Origin: Psychrobacillus sp044762655
GTDB lineage: Bacteria; Bacillota; Bacilli; Bacillales_A; Planococcaceae
DNA: 64,000 bases
Direction of reading: 5' to 3'
Assembly (NCBI RefSeq): GCF_044762655.1
Contig: NZ_JBIWER010000008.1
Span: 62,001-126,000 of the forward strand
Below the pieces are notes generated by a model. It ran no database searches and was not told the origin of the DNA. It saw only the letters and a list, made by a program, of their open reading frames with translations. The position numbers were made by a program, and so were the translations under genes. The first letter of the stretch is position 1. Each line of letters starts with the position of its first letter. This document shows, piece by piece, positions 24,898 to 32,404 of the stretch.

Positions 24898-26352
24898 ATG
24901 GCTAAGAAGCATAGTAAGCCATGGAGTAAACGTAAAAGAATCGTGATGGGTTCTCTAGGGATTTTTGGACTTATTTATATAGCTGTTATACTTTGGCATA
25001 CATACAAGCCTTTACCTGAAGGCGTCTCCTTTAAAGGAGACATACATAAAACAGATTCGGTCGAGATGATTACGGATTTAACTTATGCCCAGGATCGTGA
25101 AGGAACTGGAATGGTGCATGAAAACCACATCTTTGATGAAGTTTATCAAATGATTGAAGAGGCAGAAGATTTTGTTGTAGTCGACTTCTTCTTAGTTGAT
25201 GGATTTTACGATGAAAAAGAAGATTTCCCTAAAATTGCTGATACGCTTTCAGCTAAATTAGCTCAAAAAAAGATAGAGCATCCGGATATGCCCGTTGTAT
25301 TTATCACCGATCCATTGAACAAAGGCTATGGATCTTATGAGAATGAATGGTTTAAGAAAATGAGAGATGCTGGCGTCGAAATTGTCTATACAGATTTAGA
25401 TTCTTTACGCGATTCTACACCAATCTACTCAGGTATTTATCGTATTTTTTTCCAGTGGTTTGACTTTGGTGGAAATGGTTGGATTCCAAATGCGATGGCT
25501 AGTGAGGCTCCTAAAATGACGGTCGCTTCCTATTTGAAATTACTCAATATCAAAGCAAATCATCGGAAGGCAGTAGTAACCGAAAAAGAAGCAATAGTGA
25601 CTTCCTCTAATCCTCATGATGCTAGTGGATTTCATGGCAATATTGCCTTGAAGGTAAGTGGTCCAGTATTAAATGATATTTTAGAATCCGAGGAAGCTGT
25701 ATCATTATTTTCTGGAGGTCCTAAGCTGCCCCGTGTTGATAAGAAAGAATCAGATGGACAATATCAAGTTCAGTATATGACAGAGAAGAAAATCTTAGAT
25801 GCGCTCCTTGCAGACTTAGCAGCAACAAAAGAAGGAGACAAAATTTGGCTTGGTATGTTTTTTGTATCTAAACGAGATATCGTCAATGCTCTCATAGATG
25901 CAGCAAATAGAGGTGTAGAAGTTAATATGATTCTCGATCCTAACGAAAATTCTTTCGGACAAGAAAAATCAGGTCTCCCAAATCGTCCAGTAGTGCAGGA
26001 AATGGTTGAGGATACAAAAGGTAAATTAAACATACGTTGGTACAATACCGTTATCGGTCAATACCATACGAAATCAATTTGGATTCAATCGGATGAGCAT
26101 ACGATTATTTCAAATGGTTCTGCTAATTACACGGAAAGAACACTAGACAATTATAACCTAGAAAGCAATTTAAAGGTGATCGCACCGAATGATAGCCAGT
26201 TAGTAACGGAAATGGAGAGTTATTTTGAACGACTTTGGAACAATGAAGATGCTTTGTACACAGTAGAATTGGAAGAGTTCCAAGATAGTTTTACTTGGTG
26301 GCAGCGCTGGATTTATACTTTGCAAAAGTTTACGAAAATAACTACTTATTAA
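24898..26352 (+). CDS. Membrane-anchored phospholipase D-superfamily protein
   Basis: A 484-residue protein of the PLD/cardiolipin-synthase superfamily. A basic N-terminus and one membrane helix (about 15-34) anchor it, with the two catalytic halves outside. Active-site motifs are altered: the first is HRK (H222, K224) without the usual aspartate four residues after the lysine, and the second is HTK (H390, K392) with SNGSANYTER after it. It may still transfer phosphatidyl groups, but this should not be assumed. The start at 24898 follows AGGGGGAAG; a frame open 93 bases further upstream has no ribosome site. Confidence 0.78.
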   Translation: MAKKHSKPWSKRKRIVMGSLGIFGLIYIAVILWHTYKPLPEGVSFKGDIHKTDSVEMITDLTYAQDREGTGMVHENHIFDEVYQMIEEAEDFVVVDFFLVDGFYDEKEDFPKIADTLSAKLAQKKIEHPDMPVVFITDPLNKGYGSYENEWFKKMRDAGVEIVYTDLDSLRDSTPIYSGIYRIFFQWFDFGGNGWIPNAMASEAPKMTVASYLKLLNIKANHRKAVVTEKEAIVTSSNPHDASGFHGNIALKVSGPVLNDILESEEAVSLFSGGPKLPRVDKKESDGQYQVQYMTEKKILDALLADLAATKEGDKIWLGMFFVSKRDIVNALIDAANRGVEVNMILDPNENSFGQEKSGLPNRPVVQEMVEDTKGKLNIRWYNTVIGQYHTKSIWIQSDEHTIISNGSANYTERTLDNYNLESNLKVIAPNDSQLVTEMESYFERLWNNEDALYTVELEEFQDSFTWWQRWIYTLQKFTKITTY

Positions 26353-26390
26353 TTGTGTTCACATATTTAGTCTAATATCAAAACATAATA

Positions 26391-26420
26391 AAAACGCTGA
26401 GTATATTCAGCGTTTTTATT
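26391..26420 (+). terminator. Terminator of the PLD-family gene
   Basis: AAAAACGCTGA pairs with TCAGCGTTTTT around GTATAT, followed by ATT. Confidence 0.88.
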
Positions 26421-26535
26421 GTTTAATAATAGGTAGTTTCTTTCCGCTTATTCAGAACATATTTGTTTATAATTAATTTATATTTAGGTAAACATCCTAT
26501 ACATTTTTCCTTGAACCCAAATAAAATATAAAAAA

Positions 26536-26574
26536 GAATCCATAAATACGACCACTCGTATGGATTCTTTTTTT
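26536..26574 (-). terminator. Hairpin downstream of the glycine-tail membrane gene
   Basis: GAATCCAT pairs with ATGGATTC around a 16-base loop. The T-run is strong on the plus strand (TTTTTTT) and weaker (TTTTTATATT) on the minus strand, where it follows the gene at 26588. Confidence 0.6.
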
Positions 26575-26587
26575 CGTTGTACTACGG

Positions 26588-27019
26588 TTAGTCGCCACCT
26601 CCCCCGCCACCACTACAATCACCACCATTATCACTGCTAAAACTTGCGCTACCACTATTATAACCTACGTTTCCACAATCCCCATCGCCACCACCAAAGT
26701 AGCTCCATGCGAAATCGCTTTCAGATACACTCTTTGGTTTCTCTGTCCCGTAATGAGATTTTGGTTTCAACTTTGTGATTTCAAACAAGTAAGGTAGCAA
26801 CACACCACCAATGAGTGACGCTATAACGAAACCAGCTATACTAAAATCTGAACCGATTAATACGAACGTGCCAAAGGCTGCCATGACCGTAAGGACGAAT
26901 AGGAATTTAATAACTTCGGAGTTGAAGCCCAGCTTGAATAATAAGTATATGAGATGGGCAACTTTAAATACGACTGTTACAGCAATACCTGTAAAAATTA
27001 CCATAAATATAATACTCAT
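26588..27019 (-). CDS. Small membrane protein with Gly/Ser-rich tail
   Basis: I do not recognise a family with certainty. The 143-residue protein has two or three hydrophobic segments (about 2-25, 37-57, 60-80). A soluble C-terminal tail of some 60 residues is rich in glycine, serine, aspartate and aspartate-cysteine pairs (GGGDGDCG, DNGGDCSGGGGGGD). Such tails occur in small Bacillales membrane proteins of unknown role. GGAGG precedes the ATG at good spacing, so the gene is probably real. It stands alone. Confidence 0.65.
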   Translation of the reverse strand: MSIIFMVIFTGIAVTVVFKVAHLIYLLFKLGFNSEVIKFLFVLTVMAAFGTFVLIGSDFSIAGFVIASLIGGVLLPYLFEITKLKPKSHYGTEKPKSVSESDFAWSYFGGGDGDCGNVGYNSGSASFSSDNGGDCSGGGGGGD

Positions 27020-27249
27020 ATTATTCCTCCTTAACGAAAGGTACTTGTATTAGTAATACGGTTTAATATTAAAAAAGTCACAAAATTCTGAACACTTACT
27101 TCCATTTTTTTTAATTAAAAGCAAATGATCTGATACCAGGAATTTTTGAAGTACTAATATATGTATTAGAAATTGTACCAACGAGTTGTTTGACTTTCCA
27201 AATTTCTCAGCAGAGATGGAAGAAAAAAACAAGAAAAGCTCTGAGCATT

Positions 27250-27723
27250 TCAAGTCTCTACAATATGCTTTATATGCGGAGGTATCTCGGACATTTTCTC
27301 CTTCAAAAACTGTGGATATAGATTTATATTATTAATTTCGTCCAACGATTTCCAATAATAGGTATGTGTCTTCCCATTTTCGTCAACTACAAATTTACTG
27401 CCTTTTTTAAGGACTTCCTCATCTTTTAGCTCTAACAAATAAAAGAAGCAAACTTCATGAAATTGTTCATGAAAAGATTCCTCTTTAAAAAAGTTTTCAT
27501 TTACCCAGAGCATCCGGTTTACGTTCACTTCTATTCCCAGCTCCTCTTTTATTTCACGCTTTACGGCATCTTCGCTTTTTTCGTTCATCCTGATCCGACC
27601 GCCAGGCACATAATAATATGGTTGACCTTTATCTTGCATGATCAGCAACTTCTCGTCGTGAACCAACAATCCAGCTACTCGATAATTAAATCTACCTTCA
27701 GTCGTTTTAAAAGATATATCCAT
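27250..27723 (-). CDS. Nudix hydrolase
   Basis: A 157-residue Nudix protein with a complete Nudix box: G-RIRMN-E-x7-REIKEELGI (about residues 42-64). The start is the ATG followed by GAT-ATA-TCT, 6 bases after AGGGGTG; a GTG nine bases upstream lies in the ribosome site itself. It closely follows the YbaK-type gene (24 bases), suggesting one transcript. Substrate unknown. Confidence 0.82.
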   Translation of the reverse strand: MDISFKTTEGRFNYRVAGLLVHDEKLLIMQDKGQPYYYVPGGRIRMNEKSEDAVKREIKEELGIEVNVNRMLWVNENFFKEESFHEQFHEVCFFYLLELKDEEVLKKGSKFVVDENGKTHTYYWKSLDEINNINLYPQFLKEKMSEIPPHIKHIVET

Positions 27724-27747
27724 TTTGTACACCCCTATTGTGCAATA

Positions 27748-28221
27748 TTAATTCGTCCAACCTTTGCAGACATCCACCCACTCAACCGCTTTTGCAACAG
27801 AAAAAAGTTCTTCACATGTAAGTTCAATTGCACTATTACTACTCCCACAAGCCGGAAAAATTGTTTCAAAACGTTTTAACGACTCGTCTAGATAAACATT
27901 GATATGTGCTGGAATTCCAAATGGACAAACTCCTCCAACAGCATGTCCCACCTGTTCTAATACTTCGTCTGGAGACAACATTTTTGCTTTCACTTTGAAT
28001 ATGCTCTTAAATTTTGCATTATCAATTTTTGTATCACCAGCAGCAACTATTAATATACAACCTTCATCAAACTTGAAAGAAAGTGTTTTAGCTATCCTAG
28101 CAGGTTCGACATTCAGTGCTATAGCCGCTAATTCTACAGTGGCACTCGACGCCTCATATTCTTGTATTTTATTCTCCATTCCAAATCCTTTAAAATATTC
28201 TCTTACTAGTTCAATTGCCAT
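27748..28221 (-). CDS. YbaK/EbsC-family aminoacyl-tRNA deacylase
   Basis: Probable editing protein that removes wrongly attached amino acids from tRNA, as YbaK and ProX do. The 157-residue protein shows the family pattern RIAKTLSFK (with the conserved lysine), AGDTKIDNAKFK and GHAVGGVCPFG. Size is close to B. subtilis YwhH (157). I use the ATG at 28221, 7 bases after AGAGGG; a TTG two codons upstream is also open. Likely cotranscribed with the following Nudix gene. Confidence 0.85.
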   Translation of the reverse strand: MAIELVREYFKGFGMENKIQEYEASSATVELAAIALNVEPARIAKTLSFKFDEGCILIVAAGDTKIDNAKFKSIFKVKAKMLSPDEVLEQVGHAVGGVCPFGIPAHINVYLDESLKRFETIFPACGSSNSAIELTCEELFSVAKAVEWVDVCKGWTN

Positions 28222-28333
28222 TACCAATCCCTCTTCACTCTTTCCATGTATTTTTCAGATTAATACATCTATTCTACTTGTTTATATGGAAACTTGCCTA
28301 GCCTAAAATTTCTTAATACTACTTTTCAGCCAT

Positions 28334-28369
28334 TAAAAAACAAGTAATAGCATCTTCCTCTATTACTTG
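28334..28369 (-). terminator. Terminator of the Lon-like protease gene
   Basis: CAAGTAATAG pairs with CTATTACTTG (10 bp). On the minus strand it is followed by TTTTTTAATGG. Confidence 0.85.
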
Positions 28370-28406
28370 CTTTATAGTCATACAGTTGGCTGTTTAGCTT
28401 TCTTTC

Positions 28407-29390
28407 TCATGGACTGTGGAATATATACGCAGTATGGTTCGCTTTCCATGTAATCTCTGGTAACATTGTATGCTCTGGATCGGTATCCTCCCTATCAGGG
28501 GTGCCATGCTCCTCATTTAATTCTTGAATACGATTTATAGCTTGATCAATATGACTAACATCCAGTATTTCTAATGTTAGATTGTGTGTTTTCTTCACTT
28601 CCTTTGCCTCCTTCACATTCTCACTAGGGATAATCATGTACGGGTAAGAGAGTCCCTCTGCTATCAATAATTTTTCTTTGATCATGCCAATTTCCTTCAC
28701 ATCACCTGTCGGGCTTAATGCACCAGTAACACCAAAAGTTAAGGCATTTTCTAGTTCTCCTTCTCCGATTAAAGCAGACAGCGCTAATCCAAGTCCTAGG
28801 CTATCACCAGTAATATCCTTTCTCTTTAGAACCTTTTGAATACTACTAGTATCATCCTTAAGGTAGCTGGCTACATTCTCTTTCATAATATTGAAATCAT
28901 CTTTTTGAATTCTTAACCATTGAAGGATATCACTATTCTTACTCTGATAACGAGTTTGGTTATTAACTTCATATAAGTCTATTATGTCTAAATTATCTTG
29001 CTGTAGACCTTCCAGTATAAGTTCCTTATCTTTAAGGTAACCAATCTCAAAAGTAGTTACGAGCATTAGGTGTATACCTGAATTGTCGGAGGCTTCTATC
29101 GGTTCAGCATGGCGACTAACTATATATGTATTTGTTTCGTACCATAATAATGGAGCTTCCAGGCACATTAAAATAGTAAGACTAGTTGCAATCCAACTAA
29201 ATTTCCGCACCCTTATCTTATTATTACGATATATAAATATAAAAATTATTATTAACGCTAATGCAACGAGCATTACTCCTATAAAAACAAAAGCATTTAT
29301 ATGATTCGTATAATAGGCTGCCAACAAACTACAATAAATAACAATGACAGCGACAACCATCCATATAAAAGGTACATTTCTTTTAATCAT
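28407..29390 (-). CDS. Membrane-anchored Lon (S16)-like serine protease
   Basis: A 327-residue protein with three N-terminal membrane helices (about 6-27, 33-54, 64-84) and a single Lon-type proteolytic domain (about 105-290). The Ser-Lys dyad can be placed: S197 in TGDSLGLGLALS and K238 in IGMIKEKLLIAEG, preceded by GVTGALSPTGDVKEIG as in Lon. It has neither the AAA+ domain of Lon nor the PDZ domain of YlbL/SepM, so it would act without ATP, probably outside the membrane. GGGAG precedes the ATG; it stands alone. Confidence 0.75.
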   Translation of the reverse strand: MIKRNVPFIWMVVAVIVIYCSLLAAYYTNHINAFVFIGVMLVALALIIIFIFIYRNNKIRVRKFSWIATSLTILMCLEAPLLWYETNTYIVSRHAEPIEASDNSGIHLMLVTTFEIGYLKDKELILEGLQQDNLDIIDLYEVNNQTRYQSKNSDILQWLRIQKDDFNIMKENVASYLKDDTSSIQKVLKRKDITGDSLGLGLALSALIGEGELENALTFGVTGALSPTGDVKEIGMIKEKLLIAEGLSYPYMIIPSENVKEAKEVKKTHNLTLEILDVSHIDQAINRIQELNEEHGTPDREDTDPEHTMLPEITWKANHTAYIFHSP

Positions 29391-29529
29391 ATTCAGCTCC
29401 CTTTCTGAATCTCAAGAACAACCATCCCTTTGATTAGGTTAGTTCTTCCATCTATTACATTGTACTATGAATTATTCCTTATTTTATAAGACTTTAGGTG
29501 AAAAGTGATGAAGGTCACTACAAATGTAA

Positions 29530-29557
29530 TTGAAAATGATTATCATATAGGTAATAA
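29530..29557 (+). promoter_or_regulatory. Promoter overlapped by a Fur box
   Basis: TTGAAA (29530-29535), 16 bases, TAATAA (29552-29557). The spacer region holds TGAAAAT-G-ATTATCA (29531-29545), one mismatch from the Bacillus Fur consensus TGATAAT-n-ATTATCA. Such placement gives iron-dependent repression. It points rightward into a region with no long gene. Confidence 0.65.
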
Positions 29558-29574
29558 CGTAAAGGTGGGATACT

Positions 29575-29751
29575 ATGGATACGCAAAAGATTTTAAAAAA
29601 AGAACCTTTCGACAAATGCCCGCACCAAAAAAGCACGTGGGACAGTTCCCACGTACTTCTTTTCACTATATTATATTTCCTTGAATTTATGCCAATGATT
29701 TATGATGGAATGGACATTTTCCTTGAATCGGTTCGATATCATCACCTATAA
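29575..29751 (+). CDS. Possible Fur-controlled 58-residue peptide
   Basis: Downstream of the Fur-box promoter an ATG with GGTGGGA 4 bases before it opens a 58-codon frame, MDTQKILKKEPFDKCPHQKS onward. It runs through the terminator hairpin at 29635-29654 and overlaps the end of the convergent gene. The second half looks like antisense to that gene, so a real product may be shorter. Alternatively the transcript is a small regulatory RNA of about 90-100 bases ending at the hairpin. Confidence 0.25.
   Translation: MDTQKILKKEPFDKCPHQKSTWDSSHVLLFTILYFLEFMPMIYDGMDIFLESVRYHHL
29626..29663. terminator. Terminator downstream of the YqcI-type gene
   Basis: ACGTGGGA pairs perfectly with TCCCACGT around CAGT (29635-29654). 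On the minus strand it is followed by a run of six T, ending the gene at 29687. On the plus strand the trailing CTTCTTTTC is weaker but could end the Fur-box transcript. Confidence 0.75.
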
Positions 29752-30421
29752 ACGATTGCTTCCATTCATTATGCGTCGGGTCGCCGAAGTGACCTATGTC
29801 TGGATGCTTTGGCAGCTGATCCCACGCTTCTACACGTTTACGGACTTTCTCACGTGACATAATACCACCTTTTTCTGTCCCCTCTAATCCTTCAAATATT
29901 TTACGAGGTTGGAATCCAAGCACCATTGCATTTCCTAGGTGACGTGTCTTTCGCTTTTTGTATGCCGGAGCATTGCCGAACACAAAGATAGGCTCTCCAT
30001 TAAATCGGAAATCCCATAAATAGTGGTCTGGGTCACGAGGACTGTCTTCTGGCCATTCCACTTCATCGACCTCATGTAAGTATTGAAGGATATCCCAAAA
30101 TTGCTTGCGGTAATCATCAATAGAACCTTCCTTTTCAAAAGGCTCTACAAATACAAAAAGACCATGTCTCTTATAATTTGGTAATTTAAATAAATCTAGA
30201 AAGCCTGCTACTGCCGCGGGTAGATTGCTCCAGTCGGATTGATTGATGTAAGCATAGCGAAGCTCGCCCTTCAGTTCGCCACTCATTCCGAAAAAACACG
30301 GAAATGTTTTATCCGTCACCGTATTATGAAAGGTTTCATATTCCGTATAGAGCCAACTCGGCAAGTCTTTCCTAGTATGAAAATCCTCTTTAGTCAATAA
30401 TGCCTGTTCCTTCGTAATCAT
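29687..30421 (-). CDS. YqcI/YcgG-family protein, putative heme-dependent guanidino N-hydroxylase
   Basis: A 244-residue member of the YqcI/YcgG family, recognised by the FPC motif (F40-P41-C42, TFPCFFG) and the C-terminal CPF motif (KCPFHHKS, 236-238). The family includes DcsA, which hydroxylates arginine in D-cycloserine synthesis, and GntA of the guanitoxin pathway; both are heme enzymes acting on guanidino nitrogen. H32, ten residues before the FPC cysteine, is a candidate heme ligand by analogy with DcsA (from memory). Divergent from a DDAH-like guanidine-processing gene. GGAGGAG precedes the ATG. The substrate is inferred, not shown. Confidence 0.7.
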   Translation of the reverse strand: MITKEQALLTKEDFHTRKDLPSWLYTEYETFHNTVTDKTFPCFFGMSGELKGELRYAYINQSDWSNLPAAVAGFLDLFKLPNYKRHGLFVFVEPFEKEGSIDDYRKQFWDILQYLHEVDEVEWPEDSPRDPDHYLWDFRFNGEPIFVFGNAPAYKKRKTRHLGNAMVLGFQPRKIFEGLEGTEKGGIMSREKVRKRVEAWDQLPKHPDIGHFGDPTHNEWKQSFIGDDIEPIQGKCPFHHKSLA

Positions 30422-30586
30422 ACAATCTCCTCCACTATCTTTTTTCCCGTCTCTTATATTTAGTCTTTACCCCAACGTAAAATTCCTGAAACAACATATT
30501 CTATCAAACTAAATTGCATAAACAGGTTATGAAATGAAAAATATAGGGAATAAGAAGGAATGAATAAAGAAACTGGAGGATGACTA

Positions 30587-31441
30587 ATGGGGAAAATTAT
30601 GCAAGACCAATCTCAAATACATTGTCAAAGTGAATATGGAATACTTCAAAAAGTAATTTTATGTGAGCCAAAATATATGGAAATAAAAGAAGTAATTAAT
30701 GATGTTCAAAAAAGATATATACAAGATAATATTGACCGTTCGCTTGCCGTTTCGCAGCACCAGAAATTTGAGCAAGCTTTACGGAATGCAGGTGTAGAAG
30801 TGATAAAACTACAACCAAGTAAAAACCATCCTGAACAAGTCTTCACTAGAGATATTGGTTTTACATTGGGCAACCACTTATTCATTTCCGAAATGGCAAA
30901 TCCGATTCGTAAAGGGGAAGAAAAAGTATTAGCTCATTGGATGAATGAGCAGGACGTTTCTTATAAAAAACTTTCCACGCACCCAATTGAAGGCGGGGAT
31001 GTAATCGTGGATGGCAATCGGGTGTTTGTTGGAATAAGCGATCGAACATGTATGAAAGCCGTACGAACTTTGCAAGCTGAATTACCAAATTTTGAAATAG
31101 TCCCAATTCCTTTTGACCCAAAATTTTTGCATTTGGACTGTGTTTTCAATATTCTTTCCTCAAAAGACGCACTAATTTATCCGACTGCGCTTGACCGGAA
31201 AATCGTGGACCATTTGGCGAGTATGTATCATTTAATAGAAGTGAGCGAAAGTGAGCAGTTCTCCATGGGGACGAATGTGTTGTCGATTGGTGAAAATCGA
31301 GTGTTTAGTTTACCAACTAATCATGACGTTAATGAGCAGTTGCGACAACATGGATATCAAGTGCTGGAGGTCGATTTCTCAGAAATCATTAAATCAGGTG
31401 GATCGTTCCGATGCTGCTCTATGCCGTTGCTACGCAATTAA
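30587..31441 (+). CDS. DDAH/arginine deiminase-like amidinohydrolase
   Basis: Guanidine-modifying enzyme of 284 residues, related to dimethylarginine dimethylaminohydrolase and arginine deiminase. Recognisable sites are the substrate-binding HPIEGGDVIV segment, the catalytic histidine in FLHLDCVFNIL, and the nucleophilic cysteine near the C-terminus, C276 in GGSFRCCSMPL (aligned with RCMSMP of arginine deiminase). The missing large helical insert of true arginine deiminases favours the DDAH-like class. Expected product is citrulline or an analogue. GGAGG lies 7 bases before the ATG. Divergent from the YqcI-type gene by 165 bases. Confidence 0.8.
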   Translation: MGKIMQDQSQIHCQSEYGILQKVILCEPKYMEIKEVINDVQKRYIQDNIDRSLAVSQHQKFEQALRNAGVEVIKLQPSKNHPEQVFTRDIGFTLGNHLFISEMANPIRKGEEKVLAHWMNEQDVSYKKLSTHPIEGGDVIVDGNRVFVGISDRTCMKAVRTLQAELPNFEIVPIPFDPKFLHLDCVFNILSSKDALIYPTALDRKIVDHLASMYHLIEVSESEQFSMGTNVLSIGENRVFSLPTNHDVNEQLRQHGYQVLEVDFSEIIKSGGSFRCCSMPLLRN

Positions 31442-31444
31442 AAG

Positions 31445-31585
31445 ATGTTAGCCCATACAATTGAAAAGATAGCCCATAACCCAAGGTTTTGCATTCATAA
31501 ATGGCGATATCGCCCATAAAGTCTTCGATATAGCCCGTAAATCTATCTCTATAGCCCTTAAATCTGCTACAATAGCCCTTAATCC
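31445..31585. repeat. 21-bp phased array with core GCCCATAAA
   Basis: GCCCnTA cores start at 31451, 31472, 31512, 31533, 31554 and 31575. Five of the spacings are 21 bases or close to two units (40). This is the reverse complement of the TATGGGC array at 15.1 kb. It follows directly on the stop of the DDAH-like gene. Confidence 0.65.
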
Positions 31586-31594
31586 GACTCTCAG

Positions 31595-31627
31595 AAAACA
31601 TTGGGGTACTTTTCACCCCAATGTTTT
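31595..31627. terminator. Bidirectional terminator
   Basis: AAAACATTGGGGT pairs with ACCCCAATGTTTT, 13 bp, around a 7-base loop. On the minus strand it directly follows the GGDEF remnant; on the plus strand it can end the DDAH-like transcript. Confidence 0.88.
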
Positions 31628-31630
31628 TCA

Positions 31631-31706
31631 TTATTTGAATTTAATTTTCACATTGTTACATCCAGTCGATTTTGATTTAGACAGCTCCTCATCCGCTTTC
31701 ATCCCA
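31631..31706 (-). pseudogene. 3' remnant of a GGDEF-protein gene
   Basis: On the minus strand the last ~23 codons read ADEELSKSKSTGCNNVKIKFK then TAA. They nearly repeat the C-terminus of the intact GGDEF protein at 35.7 kb (ADEELYKAKSTGRNNVKIKFK), in DNA as well as protein. The similarity stops upstream of about 31706, so the rest of the copy has been lost. The terminator after it is retained. Confidence 0.7.
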
Positions 31707-31744
31707 TTTTAACTGAACATGAGTTAGCCATCTTATGATCACAA

Positions 31745-32404
31745 CTAATTTAAAATCTGTTCTATTTTTGGAAAGTCTGGATTTTTCAAAAGATCCTTTT
31801 CACCACGCATTAGATATAAGTAGAGATTTCCGTCAGGAACGATTGTAGCCTTTAATAGCTGACCAGTTTCTTTCGAGTAGAAATAACGGTCATTTCCAGT
31901 TGTCGGAGTAAGAAATTTAAATCCTTTGTAATCATTAAATAATTTGTCAAAGTAAGTTTTATCTACTTTCATAAATATTATTGAATCTAATTTGTCTTGA
32001 TAAAAATAGAATCTCGCGATGTCTCCATAATCCAATATGAAATCTGCCCCACTGCCATCCTCAAAATCATCAACTGTATAATTTACACCCAAGCGTTCTA
32101 TTACTTTTGATTGTGAGTCACCTAACGTTACACCATGAAGATATAATAAACCTTGATCTTCGGAGATTGAAGGTTTGGTAAAATCCAGTTGCATTTCGGT
32201 TGCAGACTGTTGTTCATTTTCTATAAATATTTCGTTAAAGACAAATAGTATTGTGCTTATTGTTAAAACTGCAGTAATAACTACATATCTCCATTTATAT
32301 TTGGATCTCCTTGAAGTATTTTCTATCTCATCCACTACATTTTGCATTACACGTTGTTTACTAGTTCTTAAATCTTTCACCTCATTAGGAATATAGTTAT
32401 TCAT
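31745..32404 (-). CDS. Membrane protein, probable anti-sigma factor of the ECF sigma
   Basis: A 219-residue protein with a cytoplasmic N-terminus (about 1-36), one membrane helix (about 39-57) and an extracellular domain of some 160 residues. It shows the repeat-like YLHGVTLGDSQSKVIERLG segment found in several Bacillus surface proteins. Its start overlaps the sigma gene by 8 bases, the usual layout for an anti-sigma factor. No HxxxCxxC zinc motif is present. The assignment rests on position and topology, not on a recognised domain. Confidence 0.6.
   Translation of the reverse strand: MNNYIPNEVKDLRTSKQRVMQNVVDEIENTSRRSKYKWRYVVITAVLTISTILFVFNEIFIENEQQSATEMQLDFTKPSISEDQGLLYLHGVTLGDSQSKVIERLGVNYTVDDFEDGSGADFILDYGDIARFYFYQDKLDSIIFMKVDKTYFDKLFNDYKGFKFLTPTTGNDRYFYSKETGQLLKATIVPDGNLYLYLMRGEKDLLKNPDFPKIEQILN

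Noticed and set aside
26588..26660. Glycine-run tail as a sign of a frameshift
   Set aside because: The frame closes normally and Gly-rich tails of this kind are known in small Bacillales membrane proteins.
27050..27253. 67-codon minus-strand frame overlapping the end of the Nudix gene
   Set aside because: It needs a TTG start without a convincing ribosome site and has low-complexity composition (F, S, L, K). Coupling to the Nudix stop is possible but unsupported.
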